NCBI GenBank assembly: GCA_034687125.1
Contig: JAQGBZ010000018.1
Coordinates: 391,195 to 455,194 of the forward strand
DNA from: Neelides folsomi
Taxonomy: Eukaryota > Arthropoda > Collembola > Neelipleona > Neelidae
Direction of reading: 5' to 3'
DNA length: 64,000 nucleotides
Notes under the pieces: generated by a model
The model's database searches: none
What the model saw: the letters and a program-made list of their open reading frames with translations, nothing else
Told to the model about the DNA's origin: nothing
In this document: positions 1 to 15,849 of the stretch, piece after piece
Layout: each line of letters starts with the position of its first letter
Numbering within the stretch: the first letter of the stretch is position 1
Position numbers and translations under genes: made by a program

Positions 1-3000
1 TTAGCCAAGAGACAAAATTATCGTTCCCGACACTTCCAGCTTACAATCCTTCTTTCAGTCTCCTCTACTTTCAAATCATATCAGTACATTTAGAAACATT
101 TATTTTTAATCAATGTTTCATCATGACTCATTGCAAATAAATAGACAATTCTTAAAATTATGCAAATTTTAGTAGATTAAGCACATTATATTGTGTTCAT
201 ATTGTATTGTTAAAATATTAAATTCAAATTATTTCTGGTTATTTTAGATCTTTATTAAATTATTTTTTAACAAACAGCAAATTCCTGTAAACTTCATTAC
301 ATTAAAAGTAAAAGTGAGCTTTGGAATGTTCCGAATTTCAAAGAACTGAGGATATTTAATCCAATTAGCATGTTTATTTTGAATTCATGCCTTGTGACCC
401 ACGTTGTTCTTTAGATGTTTTCTTTGAATTCATTATGAAAATTTCATTTGGGTTTGGGCGTTAAGGTAGAGAGGTGAGGAATGCAAATTCTTTCAGAGAA
501 ATTATCAATGTTTAAAAAGAAGGAGAATGGAGAGAGAGATGAAAAGGAATTTTGTAAAAGTGGAAGCGATGAAAAAAGAGTGCTTCGATTTTTCGATTTA
601 TTCTACTTGAATTTGTTCGACGCCTTTCATCGTTTGCTCTCTTACCATCCCATCATATTCACATCAGGCCTCGGGAGAGGAAATGAAGAAAATGGGAAAA
701 ACCGTTTGTCCAACAAGACCCATGTTTCAATACAAACCAGACCAGTGTTACAATCAGATTCTTCTTTTTAACAATTCAGAATAAAATATTTTAGATTTTT
801 ATAGATTTTAAGACGACTTTCAAAGAATTTCAAATGTGTAATCATGAAATGTCTGCATTTATTGATATTTAAATATCTCATGTTTACTCCCCAAACAAAT
901 TCTTTTCAATAAATATGTTTTCCAAATCTTTTACAATCGAAATATAAAAATAGCTCTTGAATGAATCAATGTCAGAAAGAGATCGGCTTTCTTTTGTACG
1001 TAAACGCGTCAAAGTGAGGGTGAGAGAGTCGTTTGATGGTTAAATAAACAAATCCTTTCCTTTTGGATCAACCAACTCAAATTTCAAGAATGACATTTAT
1101 ATTTGCTATAAATAAAAATATTACCCCATGAACCCAAACTTTGATTTTCAATCTCCTTTGAGTTCAAAATCCTTCTCAATTCCTCAATTGAACCAATGGT
1201 ACAAAAAGGAAGACTTTTATCAAAACTCAAAATCTCCCCAAGAAATTTTTTAGATAATCTCGGAGAAAAAGAGTTTCCCGAGGAGAATGGTTACTTATGA
1301 ATAGTTTCAAAATTTCCGTGCCACGAGGCAGTAGCAAAATCTGAAACTGAAAGTCCCCTCGTAACTCATTTCACTTTTATAATTTCTCTCCTCGTTTTTC
1401 ATCTCTTTTTTCAATTTATGCTTCCTCTATCAATGGAGTTTTATATCTTGAGAAAAATTTAAATGAAGCCATTACTTTGTTATCTTTAATATCAATGGCT
1501 GAATTAGGAAATCACGGTCGAGGGATCAATGCAGGAACCATACTATGGAACTTATGCTCCGAGTATGTTGATAAAGAAAATACTCAGGGAGAAAGTAATG
1601 AGCGTGTTTGCTTTTCATTAATAGGCCCATGTTACTTCACAAAATAGACACACATACATTTTTTGAAAACTTGCCCAACATTTACTATGTCTATGTATGT
1701 ATTAACCCTTTATACAAAATATTTATCCAGCACTATATTTTTTCCTTTTAATCTCCAGTAAAAATATAATTTACTACTACAAAAGCAAATACTAATTATT
1801 AGATATAAATTATTTACTTTAGCCCCAAATCATCTCGATACAATTTCAACTACGAACCTTGCTGTCGAAAGTAGGAGTAGTTAATATGCAAAGGAGCAAT
1901 TTAAAAATGATTGTAGAGGGTGAACTTATCAATCCATTCATCGTGCATTGAGGAAAAAAGCTAAGTAATATCCCAATCCTCATCTTGCGCGTCAACGACC
2001 GTGAGTAAGGGCGAGTTCCACATGGAACGAGTATTAATTTCCGTTATTCCTCATCGTATTTATTTACTTATAGGAAGGACGTGAACATTAATTCGTCCTT
2101 TCAAGGGCAAAAACGATAAAAAAGTTTGGTTCCTAAAAATATAAAAGTATGCTATTAAAAAGTTGCGTGATCCCTCTGAAAGGCCTAATCTCCCAACATG
2201 GAGAGATTGAGCTGAGAACCACTTGATTCACTTAATTTGTATCGATCTCAACTTCTTAATGAAGTTTACAAATACGTGGAGACGGGGAAAGTGAAAACGG
2301 ATGTTGAGATGCAGGGTGTGTAATTTAAATTTAATGGGAACCTCAAACCGCTCTTAGGAATAATCTTATGGAATTTTAAAGAATTTATTAAGGGAGACGC
2401 ACCATAGCTGTAAAGCCGAAGAATATCGAAACACAATATATGCTCAAACCACTCTGTTTATATACATATAACTACCTCAGGGATAGGTAAAGTAAAAGGA
2501 ATGCACAGCCGTTTGAGAAATATTCCCAAACTGAGCCAATCTATAAATTTTGTATGAGACTCGACTTAACTATGATCTCAAAGGTCTTTCACTACAAGCT
2601 GAAGAGCTCAAAGAGCATTGAATATATAAAACTACTTATTTGAAGCGATCTGCAGTTTCTTCCATTACTTACAACTAAAACATACGATACAATTCGACTA
2701 AGAAAATATATTAAATATTTAAATTATATTTTATGTTTTATAAATATTTATAAAATATTAAACATATTTGGTTAAATTGTGGTTTACAAATTGGCTGATC
2801 TTTTATTAATGTAGTATTTAGTAAATAATCGTGGATGTTTTTGTCATAAGAATAAAATTCATAAGAATATCACTGCTAATGTTTCATAAGGACCTCATGG
2901 ATTAAATCTGAAACAATTTGAAAATAAGCATAGCAGTGAATATTGTAAAAGTATGCAAGTGAGCATTACTTTGATGATGCTCGTAATATACTCGTTCTCT

Positions 3001-6000
3001 GGTAGAAGGAGGATGAGAAAAGATGAGGGTGGAATATTTATTCGCTCTAGTGATTAATTTGTTGTTGAGAGAATCTGTGTGAGATTTAATAAATGAAGGG
3101 AGTGAAAGAAGCAGGGCGAGTGCTTAATCTAATCCCTTTCCCGCTTCCTTACAAAACTTCGTCAACTCTCTTTCTTTCCCCTTCTTTCTCAAACTTATTC
3201 ATCTCATGGTAGCGTACACAAACAGGGAGGGATAATCCTCCCTAAGATAGCTCTTCTTTTAACTAGCCGAAACGTCCATCTAGGAAATGAATACCTATAG
3301 ATAAATCTCCCGAACTTTCTTAAGAGATTTAAACACTGTTTCAGTTTGTTATTGTTATTGCCAAACTTCGAAGCCTTCCCTTTAGACAACTTGGTTGGGT
3401 GCAAGTTGTATTTTACAATTTGCCACGCTCTCGCCGCTAACTAATTGAGAAAGATATATATTTATACGGGAATTTGTTTTTATACAAAGGAACAATTGTC
3501 TCTTCATTATTACTTCTTATAAATATATTTCAACTTGGGTCTTCATATTAATCCCATTTGCCTATGCGGGAATGTCCTTTTGAGGAAAACAAGAGAAAGA
3601 GTAATAACTCTTCAACTTTTTGCGAAAAGCGAAATAAATAACTCGTCGAGAATCTCAGCCGCGTTAATGAATAAGAATTGCTAAATAGGAGCCGAAGGAA
3701 TATGAGCCCGAAGGAGGAAAAGAGGAAATGAGTAGGTTTAAATTTATCATATTAATTCCCTGTCTCAGCTTACTTATTGAAGAAAGCTAATTTTTCATAA
3801 AATCCTCGGTTTTGTCACAAAGGGAGTGCGGGAGCTCTTAGAAAATTAAACCCTTAGACAAGTGTATGTACGGACGAAGAATCTTTTGAGGAAATGGGAT
3901 TAAACAGTGATACATTTCACTATAAGCTACTTAACACGACTTGGAACTATGTAAAGAGAATGTAGAGTGGTGGCGAAAGAAAGGAGAAATCGGGAAGGAA
4001 AAAATCTTTGCTTTCCACAACCAAGGGACTGAATGGAAGTAATTGAATCGGAATTCGCCCACAGCTGCCTCAAGTCGATAAACAAAGAAAGTGGTGGGTA
4101 TAAGGGATAAAATGGAAAAATAAAAAACTTAGGCTGCGACCGCATGACCCACAACCTCTCCTTTAGCAATTCCCCCTATATCTTAACATCCCCATTCCCC
4201 CACAATGAGGCAATTGAGGAACGGAAGACGGGAATTTATAAAAATAAAAAACAGAAAAAGTACAATATTATGTACACGCATCTAAAAAATGTAATGTTGG
4301 GGAAAACAATATATAAATAATTAGGTAATGAAATTATCATTTATGGATATAATAATTTATTTTTTTCTAATTATTTGCAAAAAGTCGTATGAAAAGTTGA
4401 ACAATAAAGTGGTATTAAGGTTGAGAGTGGAAAAACACATTGGATCTGTTCGTACCGCCGTGTTCCTTAATGGAAGATCTACAACACGTGATGTTTGTTG
4501 GTCGTAAAGGAAAGATAAAGTGATTCTTTTTAGTAACCCTCTTAACGTTTCCGCTCTTGGCCCCTGCCCACCCTCCTTGCAAAACAAATGGGATTTAAAA
4601 GGCTCGTTAAGTAAATTGCTATCCGCCTCTTTTACTTCAGCCCCGAGTTGTATTTTTGTTTCATAAGTTTGAACAACATTGGTCGACCTAATGGAATAAA
4701 AGGAGAAATGAATTTAATAACCGCGTGCCCTAAATATCAATAATTGGTGTTTGAATTAATCTTGGTAATACACTTTATATTAACATAATTGAAAGCGAGG
4801 TGGGGTTTACGCTTTCAAATAACTTTCATTTAAAAGATTTTCTCAATTAGGTTCCTGTCAGAGATGAATATGATCTTATGGGTCTCTCTCTCCTTGAGGA
4901 GGGAAAGGAGTTAAAGGAGGCAATCCAATCTCTCTCCATCGATTTCCCATCTCTCCAACTCCAACTCATGATCTTGGGGCGAGCCACCGAATGCATATCG
5001 GCAGGAGGGCTCGAGGGAACCCAAAGCTTAACAATCTTTAAATTTGGAGGAGCGGGACCTTAGAAGTCATTATTGTAAAAAAAGTTTCCAAATCCTCGAC
5101 TTTTCCCTACATACATCCTTGAGCTAGTGCGGGCTATCTCAAGTGGAATTTCAAGTTTCCAAGAAAAGAATTTTCTCTCTTGCAGTGGACAAGGAGAAAT
5201 TGCATCTACTAAACAGTTTTAAATGAAGAATTCATTTCTTTTATGTCTCACGATTCTCTCGTCCATGCCAACTCTTATGATCACGTATCGAACTCCACGG
5301 GTTTCACAAGCCAAAGTTCATTTCAATCATAAGTTCCACTTTTTGTTCCTACAATTTTCCCATGTACATCCAAGCTTAAAAGGGAATATATGAGGAAATT
5401 TCTGAGATTACATTCATGACAAACTGAAAGAAAAGAAAAGATTTGAAAAGAAAAATTTCCTTCTTCTCGGGGGATCTGCGATCTGTGAGGAAAGGAGGAA
5501 GATCATATGCGAGCACATGGAAGCTCCCTTCATAAGCTTTTCCCTTTTCCATTTGCTGTCATTCAGACGAGAGCCAGTTTCCTCTTTCATTGTTATTCGT
5601 TACGAGACTCTTTAGCTTGAGTATCATTTCATTACGGGAAAGAAGGTAGCATAGGCGTCTGAGAGCTGAGACCCTGAAACGACTAGAAGGAAGCAAGGAG
5701 GTCACCCCTGCTGGGATAGAATCATAAATACAAGAAAACATATCCAGCGTTTATGCCCATAGTCTGTTTGACACCCAAAAAATATAATAATAGTGGGCCA
5801 TTAAATCATGATGTCTTTTTGTACGGTGAAGTAGAGAAATGTTGCAGACTAATAGAATTGGGCTCATTTCCCAAATGGTCTCACCAACTCGGTCTACCAT
5901 TCCAAATGAAGATATGAAGTACAAACGGGATTAATGACTAATGCTTTTATTTTTATTAGCTCCAAGTTTGATCATATATTTCATTTATCAACAAAATACT

Positions 6001-9000
6001 AATACTATAATATATTTATTTGATATACTATGTATGTATCAGATGGCAGATTATATTATATACCTAGTTTTTTAACATGTTCATTCCCTTTATGAAATTG
6101 AAAAAAAAATCTCAAAAATATCGAATTCATTATTCGTTGACAAATACAGATCTTTAATTTAATTCCGTAATAATGGAACAAAGTTTAACATTATATGCAA
6201 GTGTAAATTCAACTATAGATGATTCACAAAGATGCGTTGCGATTAAATTCTATTAGGTCTATACTGACATTGAGCATATCTTGTAGCTCTCCTTTGTGAT
6301 GAGATAAGAAAGCCCTTATAACCGAGATTGAGCGTGGGATTTTAGAGGTAACTAGAAAGGATTGAATGGATTCGAATAGCCTCAAACCGCGTAACTAGCT
6401 AATTCCTAATTCTCCATTTACTTATTTCCGTCCATTTATTGGAGATGGAATGAAATCTGTTGGAAAGTGTCAGCAGGGAGGGCCATTGTCATTCCAAGTA
6501 CAATTTTCACTCCAGCCCCACCAGCTTCCTATTGTCTTCCCTAAATGTCTCTTCCATCCTGATCTCCCAAACCCTTTTGAATCTCACCGTTTTCTATGAA
6601 GTCCAAACTGTGTGAATGAGAGTGAAATCTCCTCCCTGCTATTATTCCCTCTATTTCCAACTACCTTCTCCCACTCTCTACGATTAGTTAGAAAGTAAGG
6701 AGTTCAAAGCCTGAAGTTCTCCTTATCTCGAGGCCTCATCCCTTCTCCCCATTATTACGATCAACTACATCGGTTATGTAAAAGACTCAGCCCCGGCTAA
6801 GCTCCTTAGCATAGATAGCTGCGTTTGTCTTAAAGATTTTTATAGCCCTCTTCTCACTTTGCATTCACTTGCATTTGAAACGAGGGCCAACACTTTTAAT
6901 TTTCTCCTTTGCATGCACGAGAAACACTAATACTTTCTAACCAAATCTATCCTACTTTACTACATTTATTTACATTTTGTATACACTCTCTATCCTCCGC
7001 TTTATTATAAATACATGTGTGGAATAAGATACTACATATAAAGTACAATGTGTGATATGCATTTCCCTGCCCTCCTTTCCCCTCTTTAACTTGGTTAATG
7101 AGGTTCAAAGTTTTGCATTACTCCGCGATTAAGATGGTAAATCAGATGAGGGCTGCTGAAATTTAAAACTTTCCCAACGTCTCCAACGCCCACACATCAG
7201 TATTTCGCAGGGATGGTCGTTTTTGTTTTCATTGCAGGGCCTTAAAAGACCTTGGGAAAATCCTTGCAAAATGGTTTTGACACCTTGTTTAATCAGAATA
7301 ATAGTTAAAATAATGCAGATTAAAGAGGTAGTCCCAAAGCTGAATGAGGGTGAGGTCCCTAATGAACGTGGAAATTAATGATGGAAGCAAGTGAGGAGAT
7401 CTCCACCCTCGGAAGATAAGGGGATGTTGACGAGGATGGCACGTGCTGTGCTATAATGACCAATTCGTTCCCTTTACTCATTCCAAACTCAAGTTCATTG
7501 ATGGGGTTCGACAAAGGAGTCCCTCGGCCCTTATCAACTTTGAGTAACGGAGATAGGAAGCCGTATTATTATGGAAAGCCATATCTTCCTTTAATATGCA
7601 ACATACACCCTGTGCACAACGGCAAGTTATTGCTTCATCCTATCTGAGGGGCCGGAAATGTACGGGGGAATTTCGGGAGACGGAAGTCTTCCTCTATGAA
7701 CATTTTCCTTCGATGGAAATCGAAGCCCAATTTAATATATTTACTTGCCCGTGTTGGTAAAGTACAAACATGTATTCCCCGCTCGGTTCCGCAGCTAAAA
7801 GTGCTCGGGGTTCCGAAATTTCCAAAATCCATCTCCATCATACAAATCATATTGAAAGAGGAGGATGTGACTACTTGCATTAGACCTCGTGTGCAAGGTA
7901 CTAAAAGAGAGTTTTCTAATATTTAAACCCATGTTGGTTCCATCATATGGGAAGAGGTTTCCCAAACTTTGATGTTGATGGTATGTACATAACCTTTATA
8001 TGATAATCAATCGAAGGTAATATGACATGGGTGGTAAAGGTTTTCCATACCTGGTTTCCTCAATCTCCCCGTGTGGGGAGAATTTGTGATCAGGGGAATT
8101 GCTCCCACACACATCACACCGTGAGACTCACTTCAATTTCCTTCCCTGAGGAAAACCCACCGACTGGTTTAATTCTCAAACATCGGAGCATGCGATGGAC
8201 TAATCCAAAATGCTCATATCAAGCAAACGACGCGACATTTCGCTTCATTTCCTCCAACCCACGGCGTCAAAATAATTTTTTCAGATAAAACCAAACGATT
8301 TCCGTTTGTAATTTACTATTATTTCGAAGACAAGATCAGACGGACATAAATCTATTTCTTCGATGAGAAAAATCGGAGATACAAATGCAATTCTTTCAAA
8401 TATTTCTTTATAATATTAACAATATATTTTCCCCATAGCTTGGAGCGGAAATTCGATTTTGTAAAAATTTTTATATGGAAAAATGATAAACCACATGCAA
8501 TAAATCATGAATTTGAATCAAATGTCGAATGAATAACTTTATCGCCTCAATAACTTCATTTGAAATATAATGAAAATGTGATATATTTGTTTATGAAGAT
8601 AAGTTTATTTTCATTCTTTCCATTCAAATCTTTTGAAATGACAAGTTAATGTTCAAATCCACAGGATAACTTAACAAATGTGTGTAAAGTTTGGGCCGTT
8701 AAGGAGAAATCAAAATTAATATGATGCTTTCAATTATTACAGTTATTACAACCAATTTGCAAACTTAAGTGACATTGTATTTTGTACACAAACGATTATT
8801 AAAATTTATCTCTTCCTGTGAACATTCTTCTAAAAAGGAACAAAGGCCGAGCCGTCAAAACGATTTTAAATGGTTCTTATTGTGTGTTAGTTAGCCACAA
8901 ACTTTAAACTATTAAATGCACAAAACCTCTCGCAAACTTACAATTAGTGCTCAATTGCTCGAAATGAAAATTAATTAAAAATTTAATAATGTGCTTTCTC

Positions 9001-12000
9001 CAAATTCAATTTTTTGGCCTTAATTGCATCTCTCTTTATCATTTATAAGTCATTTGAAATCCTCCTTAATTTGTTGTTTGTCTTTGTAATTTAAAACTGT
9101 CCTTTTTCATTAAAGTCAAGATGAGGAATATCTCATTCCCTTTTTGAATTTCTAAAGAAAGTCAATCTTCTTTCAATCTCGGAATAAAAGCGATTTAGAA
9201 TGTGCTCTGAGGCAGAAACCAAATAAGGATAGAAAAGGAGAGTCTCTTATATGAGGAACGTGTGGATTCCAAGTGAATAAAATGCTACTTCGATCAACCA
9301 GTTCCAAGAACGGTGTACTTTATGGCCTTCATGGATTCGGCTCTCTCTCGGCAACTTTGTTTATTCATCGTCTAGTTTCCTATATACCATACTACAACAT
9401 ACTCGGTGGTTCGCTTTTCTCTTAACCGCGTAAACGGTTTAACAGTGTATCGGACGGAAGTGTTTTATTCTCCCATCCTATTTCTGCTTTATCTCCTTGA
9501 GCCTCGCCCCTATCTCTAATAATCGTGGAAGGTTATGTCGTGGAATTGGAGTGAATTCCAATTCCCTCGCCCCTATTTATTATACACAGCTATTGTATTT
9601 CGATCATACATAGAAAAGTATAAGAATGTATAAGTACAAACCTCCACATACCATATCTGTACTTCAGAATGAACTTATGAGGATCTCGAGCTCTTGTTTA
9701 ATACTATTTAAGGACCCTCGAGTCATGGGGGAACTGGAAAGTGGAGTTATTCACTCAAAGCTCTCGAGTGTGAGGAATTCACCCGTTTCATTTTGTTAAA
9801 TTTCCGACTTTTCCCGGATTTGCCTTTCACTCTCATTGAACTCCATGGAGCCTTTCGAGACATTGGGTTTCAATAGTGATACAGCGGAGAGGAAATGTTA
9901 AATTTTTTCATGCCAATCAAAACCCACTTCATTTATTTCGAACACAAGAGGTTGAATGGGACTGAAGTTGGATTTTGACAATGACTTTTACGCTGCGTTG
10001 ATCATGTCTCCTGTCTCTCATCGAAGACATTTGTACAATACACATTATGTAAGGGTAAGTACAGATATGTATATATTCGGAGAGCTGAGTGCTGAGGATT
10101 TGAAACAATTTCGAGCGTGGCATAATTCCTCTTTTGGATAAGTGAAAGTTGAGTTGGCTCGACTGTGTGATGCATTTTCCATGTCCCGCCTGAAACACGC
10201 AAGGGAGAAGGGAAAAGAGCCAGGGCCCATAAACGTTTGATTCCATTACATTACACTACATTGAATTGTATTGCACTTCATCTCATCATCCTTTTATTCC
10301 TTCTCCTCATCCCATTTATCAACCCAAATCTGGCGAGATAAAATATATGAAATGAAATGAAAAACACAAGGAATGTCATAACGGAAGTCGTATATTCACA
10401 AAAACTCTATAACCAATGACACCATACAATCGGCCCATTTTCTCCCAGCACCAGGCCTTCCCAAAAAACCTCGATGAGATTCCACAAACCTCCCCGGAAT
10501 CACTCGCCGCCCGGTAGGAATATAAAGACCATTACTTTGACAAATTAAGTATTCTTTTAAATAAATTGAACAAAATCTCTCCCCCAGGTTCACTCGGATG
10601 CCTAAATTTAAGAGTCGTAAAAATTTCAGGTCGAATATTTAAAGTTTTAATGTCTAATAATTCAATTTAATTCTAATAGGAAAGCTATAAAACTAGATTG
10701 TTATAAAAATCATGACATTTTTACATTCCGTGAAATGCAGGTATAGCAAAATTCTTTATCGATTTCCTCAGTATTCTGATTTTATCCCAAGGGTTTTGTT
10801 CATTGAAATTTAAATGATGAATTATAAAAATCAACTGTCTACAATTGAAGCAAGCATAGGTATTTATATTATAAATTCATATCCATCTTAAAGAAGGTAA
10901 TGACTATAATAAGATCAAAATTGATTGTCTATAATGGTGGCTCACATTGGCAGAAAACTTTTGCTTGCATATTGAAAAAGCACATTTAAGTGCACGCAAT
11001 GCGTGGCTATAAAATTTATACTTTACTCACTCTTTATTAAAATTACTTATATTATCATGATTAGTCAAATCTTCATATTTATTTATTTATTATTTAAATA
11101 TGTAAGGTACGATATATTCTGATATATTATAATATTTAAGTAATATCCGATATGTACACAACAGGTATACTTTTATTACAGGTAGGTATGTATTCTGTAG
11201 TATGTATAACATACATATTGCATAAGATTATTATCAGAATAAAAATTTTTTATTGGATATATTGTAGTCCATAAGACATAATAAATAGTAAAATAAAATA
11301 TATGAATCAAATAAAGTGCCGAATAAAATTAATGAATTCACATGTGAAAATTCTAATATTCCAACACATTGTAAGAGAAGTAATTGAGAAATTTATAAAG
11401 ATGGGCGTGAGGTCATTGAGTGTATTACTCAACAGAAGTACTGTCACTCTGAACTGAAAAGTGATAGGTGTAGAGCCACTCAAAAGTATTGAGTCGAATG
11501 TGAGCTTCATGGTGGAGTTAAAGCTTTCTTCAAGGAGGCCGAGCACGGAATCGTCGCGTGTCCCACAATCCAATACATTTCCCAATTTCCATTTTCTCTC
11601 CGATTTACAACATTCTTATCTCTTCACGTCACCTTCAATTTTTGTCAAAACTTTTCCTTCTCCTCCCGCCCTTTATCACTCATTTACGCAAATAAATGTA
11701 AGAAAGTAAATATGTAAGGTATTCAGACCCCGAATGCCATCTTGGCTCTCAAACTTAATGAAGAAATTGCAAATTTATACATACATACAAAATGCAACGC
11801 CATGTGTTCACTTTGAATTTGAGTCCGCATAAATCACTTTCCTGGAGCCTTCTTCCTTGACCCACATTTATTCTATTAAAACTAAACTGAAGTTTAATCT
11901 GACGGAATTATTTAACTTGCACAGTTAAAAAAACAGTAATTTAATCAAAAATCAAATAAATAAGATGATTCAAAAGTATGCAAATGTGTTGTAGATGTAA

Positions 12001-15000
12001 AAAGGCCCTTATTTACATGCAAGCTCTGTATGTACTTATGCAAATATGTGCATCGGTAAATATTTTTATGATATACGGAAGCCATAAAAATCTAGACCAG
12101 ATTTTAACAGCCATTAAATGCAAGTAAATCTGCAAAAAAGACATGTTTAGGTTGAATTTCCTTTGATCGGTTTACCATGATTTTATTGAATTCTAAAATG
12201 TTAGTATTTTTGCATTAAGGTCTTCTAAACTGGAACGTGGGACTTCTTATCTAAGCTCCAAAAACGGAAAGACATGGTTGGAATAAAATGAGAATTTCTC
12301 GAAACCCTCTGAGATCCTTCATGCATTTAAAGATGACCTTTGACATTCAAATAGTGTACATATAACACATTACAACTACTGAGCCATTTTGAGGACAACA
12401 GAAAGAATCTTAAGAAACAAAGATTAGGAATTCACACTGCAGAGCCGTACTATTTGTATTACCACCTAGTTGTCTCATTTCATTGCACATCGAAATATAT
12501 TGGATTTCGGTTCTTTGTATCTAACTTTATCCTTTGAAAACATTTGTTTGCCTGAAAACAAGTTGGAAACCTTCACAAGTAGGTCCGTTTCCCCTGAAAT
12601 TGGGATTTGTGTCAGGAAAGGCGGCGAGATAAGGATATCGTGTAACACTTTGAATTTAGCGAATTCAAAGCGGAAAAAACCAATCATGCCCAAATGTCTG
12701 TTTCTATCCAGACTTTTATGGAGCTCACTGGGTTTTTCAAAGCGAAGCGGAAAGATGTGTTTCGATCAAACAATATTTTTCCGCTTCTTTTTCAACAATA
12801 GAAGAACATATGTGATAAAAAGGTGTAAAAGGTAAAGAAGCCATTGAAAATACTTTTATTGTAAAATTCATCTTTACAGTCATTGCCACTTGGAATTGAT
12901 ATTATTTTTAAGTGATAAATGAAATATGATAATTTATACATTATAAATGGAATCAAATAAAAACCATCAAAAATATGTATTAGGTCCGTATAAAAACACT
13001 TGTTTAAAATACAATTTTAACGTTTACAGATGTTTTTAATATTTACATAGTGTAACATTTTTTTGAGCCCATTACATAAAAGGATAAAAACATTCTTAGA
13101 CACTTATAGAGAGGCTATAAATATATTTTTCAAAAAGATGCATCGTAAGAAAAAAGTCGTTCTTAAATGTTTCTGGTTTCCTACTTTTCTTTTCCGTTAT
13201 GCAAATTTAATGGTTGGGATAAAAGAGTTGAGGGAGTAAGCAAAGTAAAGAAAATTCTATAGAAGTTCCGCACCAAGGCACGGAATTGGGCGCAAGTGAG
13301 CATAAATATAAAGAGCAAACCCAGAATAAGCATAGACATAATATACAATTCTCAACATGGGAGATATAGCAAGGTATACACCACATATGAATTCACGAGG
13401 AAAAGTTGTTGAAAATTATGCATCTTTTCTTTCTTAAAGTGTGTGGGGATAAAACACCTTTCTGTATATTATGTATGGTTTCGCACATTGAGGGAGACAT
13501 GTATAGGAGGGTTGTCAGGAAATAACAAGGATAGACAAGTGTGGAGAAATGCATAATAAGGAGGCCACTATACTGTGAAGTGTATTCAACAAAATTCATC
13601 TCCCAGTCCCTATGATAAATGCACCATGGGCAAATGGAGGCGAATGCCGTGAAGAAACACGGGGAATAATGATGATAATAATGTCCTTTCTACAGAGGCT
13701 CCACAAAAATAAAGTAATTGTACAAAATTTACGACGGCTTACTTCCATGAAATGGGATTCCTAACTTACACTTCTGTAGACACTCCGAGATATTATTCAT
13801 TCATCCGATTATTTTAATAGTCGAATACAAGAAGAAAATAAGATTTACAAACCCACACGATCCCAATAAAATGAGCGTTAAAATGGGAAATATAAGCAGA
13901 TCTGGGAAAAGAAAGTTTTGGGTTATTTCCATGCTGGGAACCGGCCATAACTTTGAGAAATCTGATAATTAAAACTTGCCAAGGTCTTTTTCATAGTTAA
14001 TACCTACCCAAATGAATCCCCGAAATGAGACCAAGAAAGAAAGATAAAATTGCAAAGTTGAGTTGTACATTCCGAAGAGATAGGGAGAGAATAGGACACG
14101 AGAGGAAAATGAAAAGTCTGGACGTGCTCGGGAGAGAAACCCTCAGTTTTAAGAAGCCCTGTACTTAAGTATATATCTCAATTATTATTCAACCCACGGC
14201 AGGACCAGAAATTATTTTATGGGTTACAAAATCATCTTTACATCCCATGAGAATTCCTCCTCATCGACAGATGGGGGGATGCAAGAGAAGGTTAAAATCT
14301 CCGGAGGAAATTTTCCGAAATAGAAATTCTCCGTGGACCCGGTTCCTGATGCGTCGAATTTCTGACGCATTAACCTTTATTACCAAGTATTTATAAATAT
14401 TACTTTTATTCTTCCTCCGTTCGCGAGCCGTTGAGGGGATTTCTCAATGGCGCTGTTAAGAGTGCAAAATGAGGGTTGTTTACACTAATTTCAGTAGGAT
14501 TTTTCCCATACTTTCGCTATTCATTTCCCCTCTCTCCATTTTGTTTTCTCCACGTGACTTGGGAAAGATAAATAAAAGACGGAGGCGTTTAAGAAGAGAG
14601 CAACTTTTCCATGGCCCTTTATAAATATAAGAAAAGAATATTTCCAGAGTCCCTTGTCATACGTGCAGCAGAGTTGAGAATTGAGATTCCATCAAGAGAA
14701 TTAGGAGAATATATAACAGACAGCTATATATCAACTTGTCTGGCACAGACTCCTATGTTTACAAGGAAAGCTACCCGAATTCTTTATTTGTAGTATAGAG
14801 TATAGATAAATATGGACTCGGAAAGGTTAAATAATATAATAAGTTTTATAAAGAATTATTTTCTACAAAGAAAGTATAAGCTTGGAATCAAATATACGAA
14901 AGTCTGCTCACTTCAAAGAATAGTAGGGATATCTTCGTTTCTGTTTGGATGCCTTCAGCATCCGACTTGAGCTTGAAGACGTTGAAGAGGATTATTCTTT

Positions 15001-15849
15001 TTTCCTCGTGACAAGAGAAAAGTCAAAGTTAAACAGAAAAAAAGTAAGCTGATCAATTTTATTTAACACCACGTGAAAAAAAGAAATTTTTGAAATAGTA
15101 ATATATAGATTACAACCTCAATGTCAAAAATACTTAATTTTTAATGACAATTGAATTAATTTTAATGTCATTTTAACTTATTCCAATGTCAAAATAATAT
15201 TAAGCCTATTTAAATTCAAAATTTAAAAAATGAAAACTTTTAAAAAAATATTCTTATTACCATTTATACAAGTACTCGAGTCTCTGTTAAAATAAATAGT
15301 TTTTATGTTAAAAAACTTTAAAAGACGATCTTTGTCCTACGGACACTTTTAAGGGCTTATCGTTTAAAGAAAATCTTACATTCGCGTCAGAAGAATACCT
15401 AATTCTTTTTGATAGAAATAAATTAGTTTAAGATGGAATTCACGTTCATTTCTGTCTTAAAGTTAATGCATGCTAATTCCATTTTTCCCTTAAACTCAAA
15501 GTTCTTCTTTTTTCGTCTATCAACTTGTGTTAAGAATGAACTCCCAAGTCAATCTAAATGTACTCTGCTTGACTTCATTAATTTGTAAGAATCTTAACTG
15601 CTCAATTTGAATCGTTTTGAATCCTTTAAAATAGCGGTTAAATATACAGATTTTGTATATTATTATAAATTTACAATATTATAACATTGACTGATTTAAT
15701 CATTTATAAATGTATTTAAATTATATTTCATATGCACTTTAAATATAAATAAATTGTTTAAATTACATAATTAAGCTCTTAAAGAGTCATATCCTATCAA
15801 TGATCTGAAAAAAGGGAAAAATGAGTCAATAATTCAGCGAAAGAAAACG
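1..15849. other. Long AT-rich stretch without a supportable gene
   Basis: No open frame here exceeds about 120 codons, and none shows a recognisable domain, a conserved motif or a run of exons with consistent phase. The short frames overlap on both strands, as expected by chance. The stretch could be intergenic, or part of a long first intron or upstream control region of the Dpr-like gene, whose first exon is not found. I see no tRNA, rRNA or simple tandem array. Confidence 0.6.

Noticed and set aside
12470-12835. 121-codon open frame in the left gene desert
   Set aside because: It begins at a non-ATG codon. No similarity to known families, no splice context, and a competing frame on the other strand.
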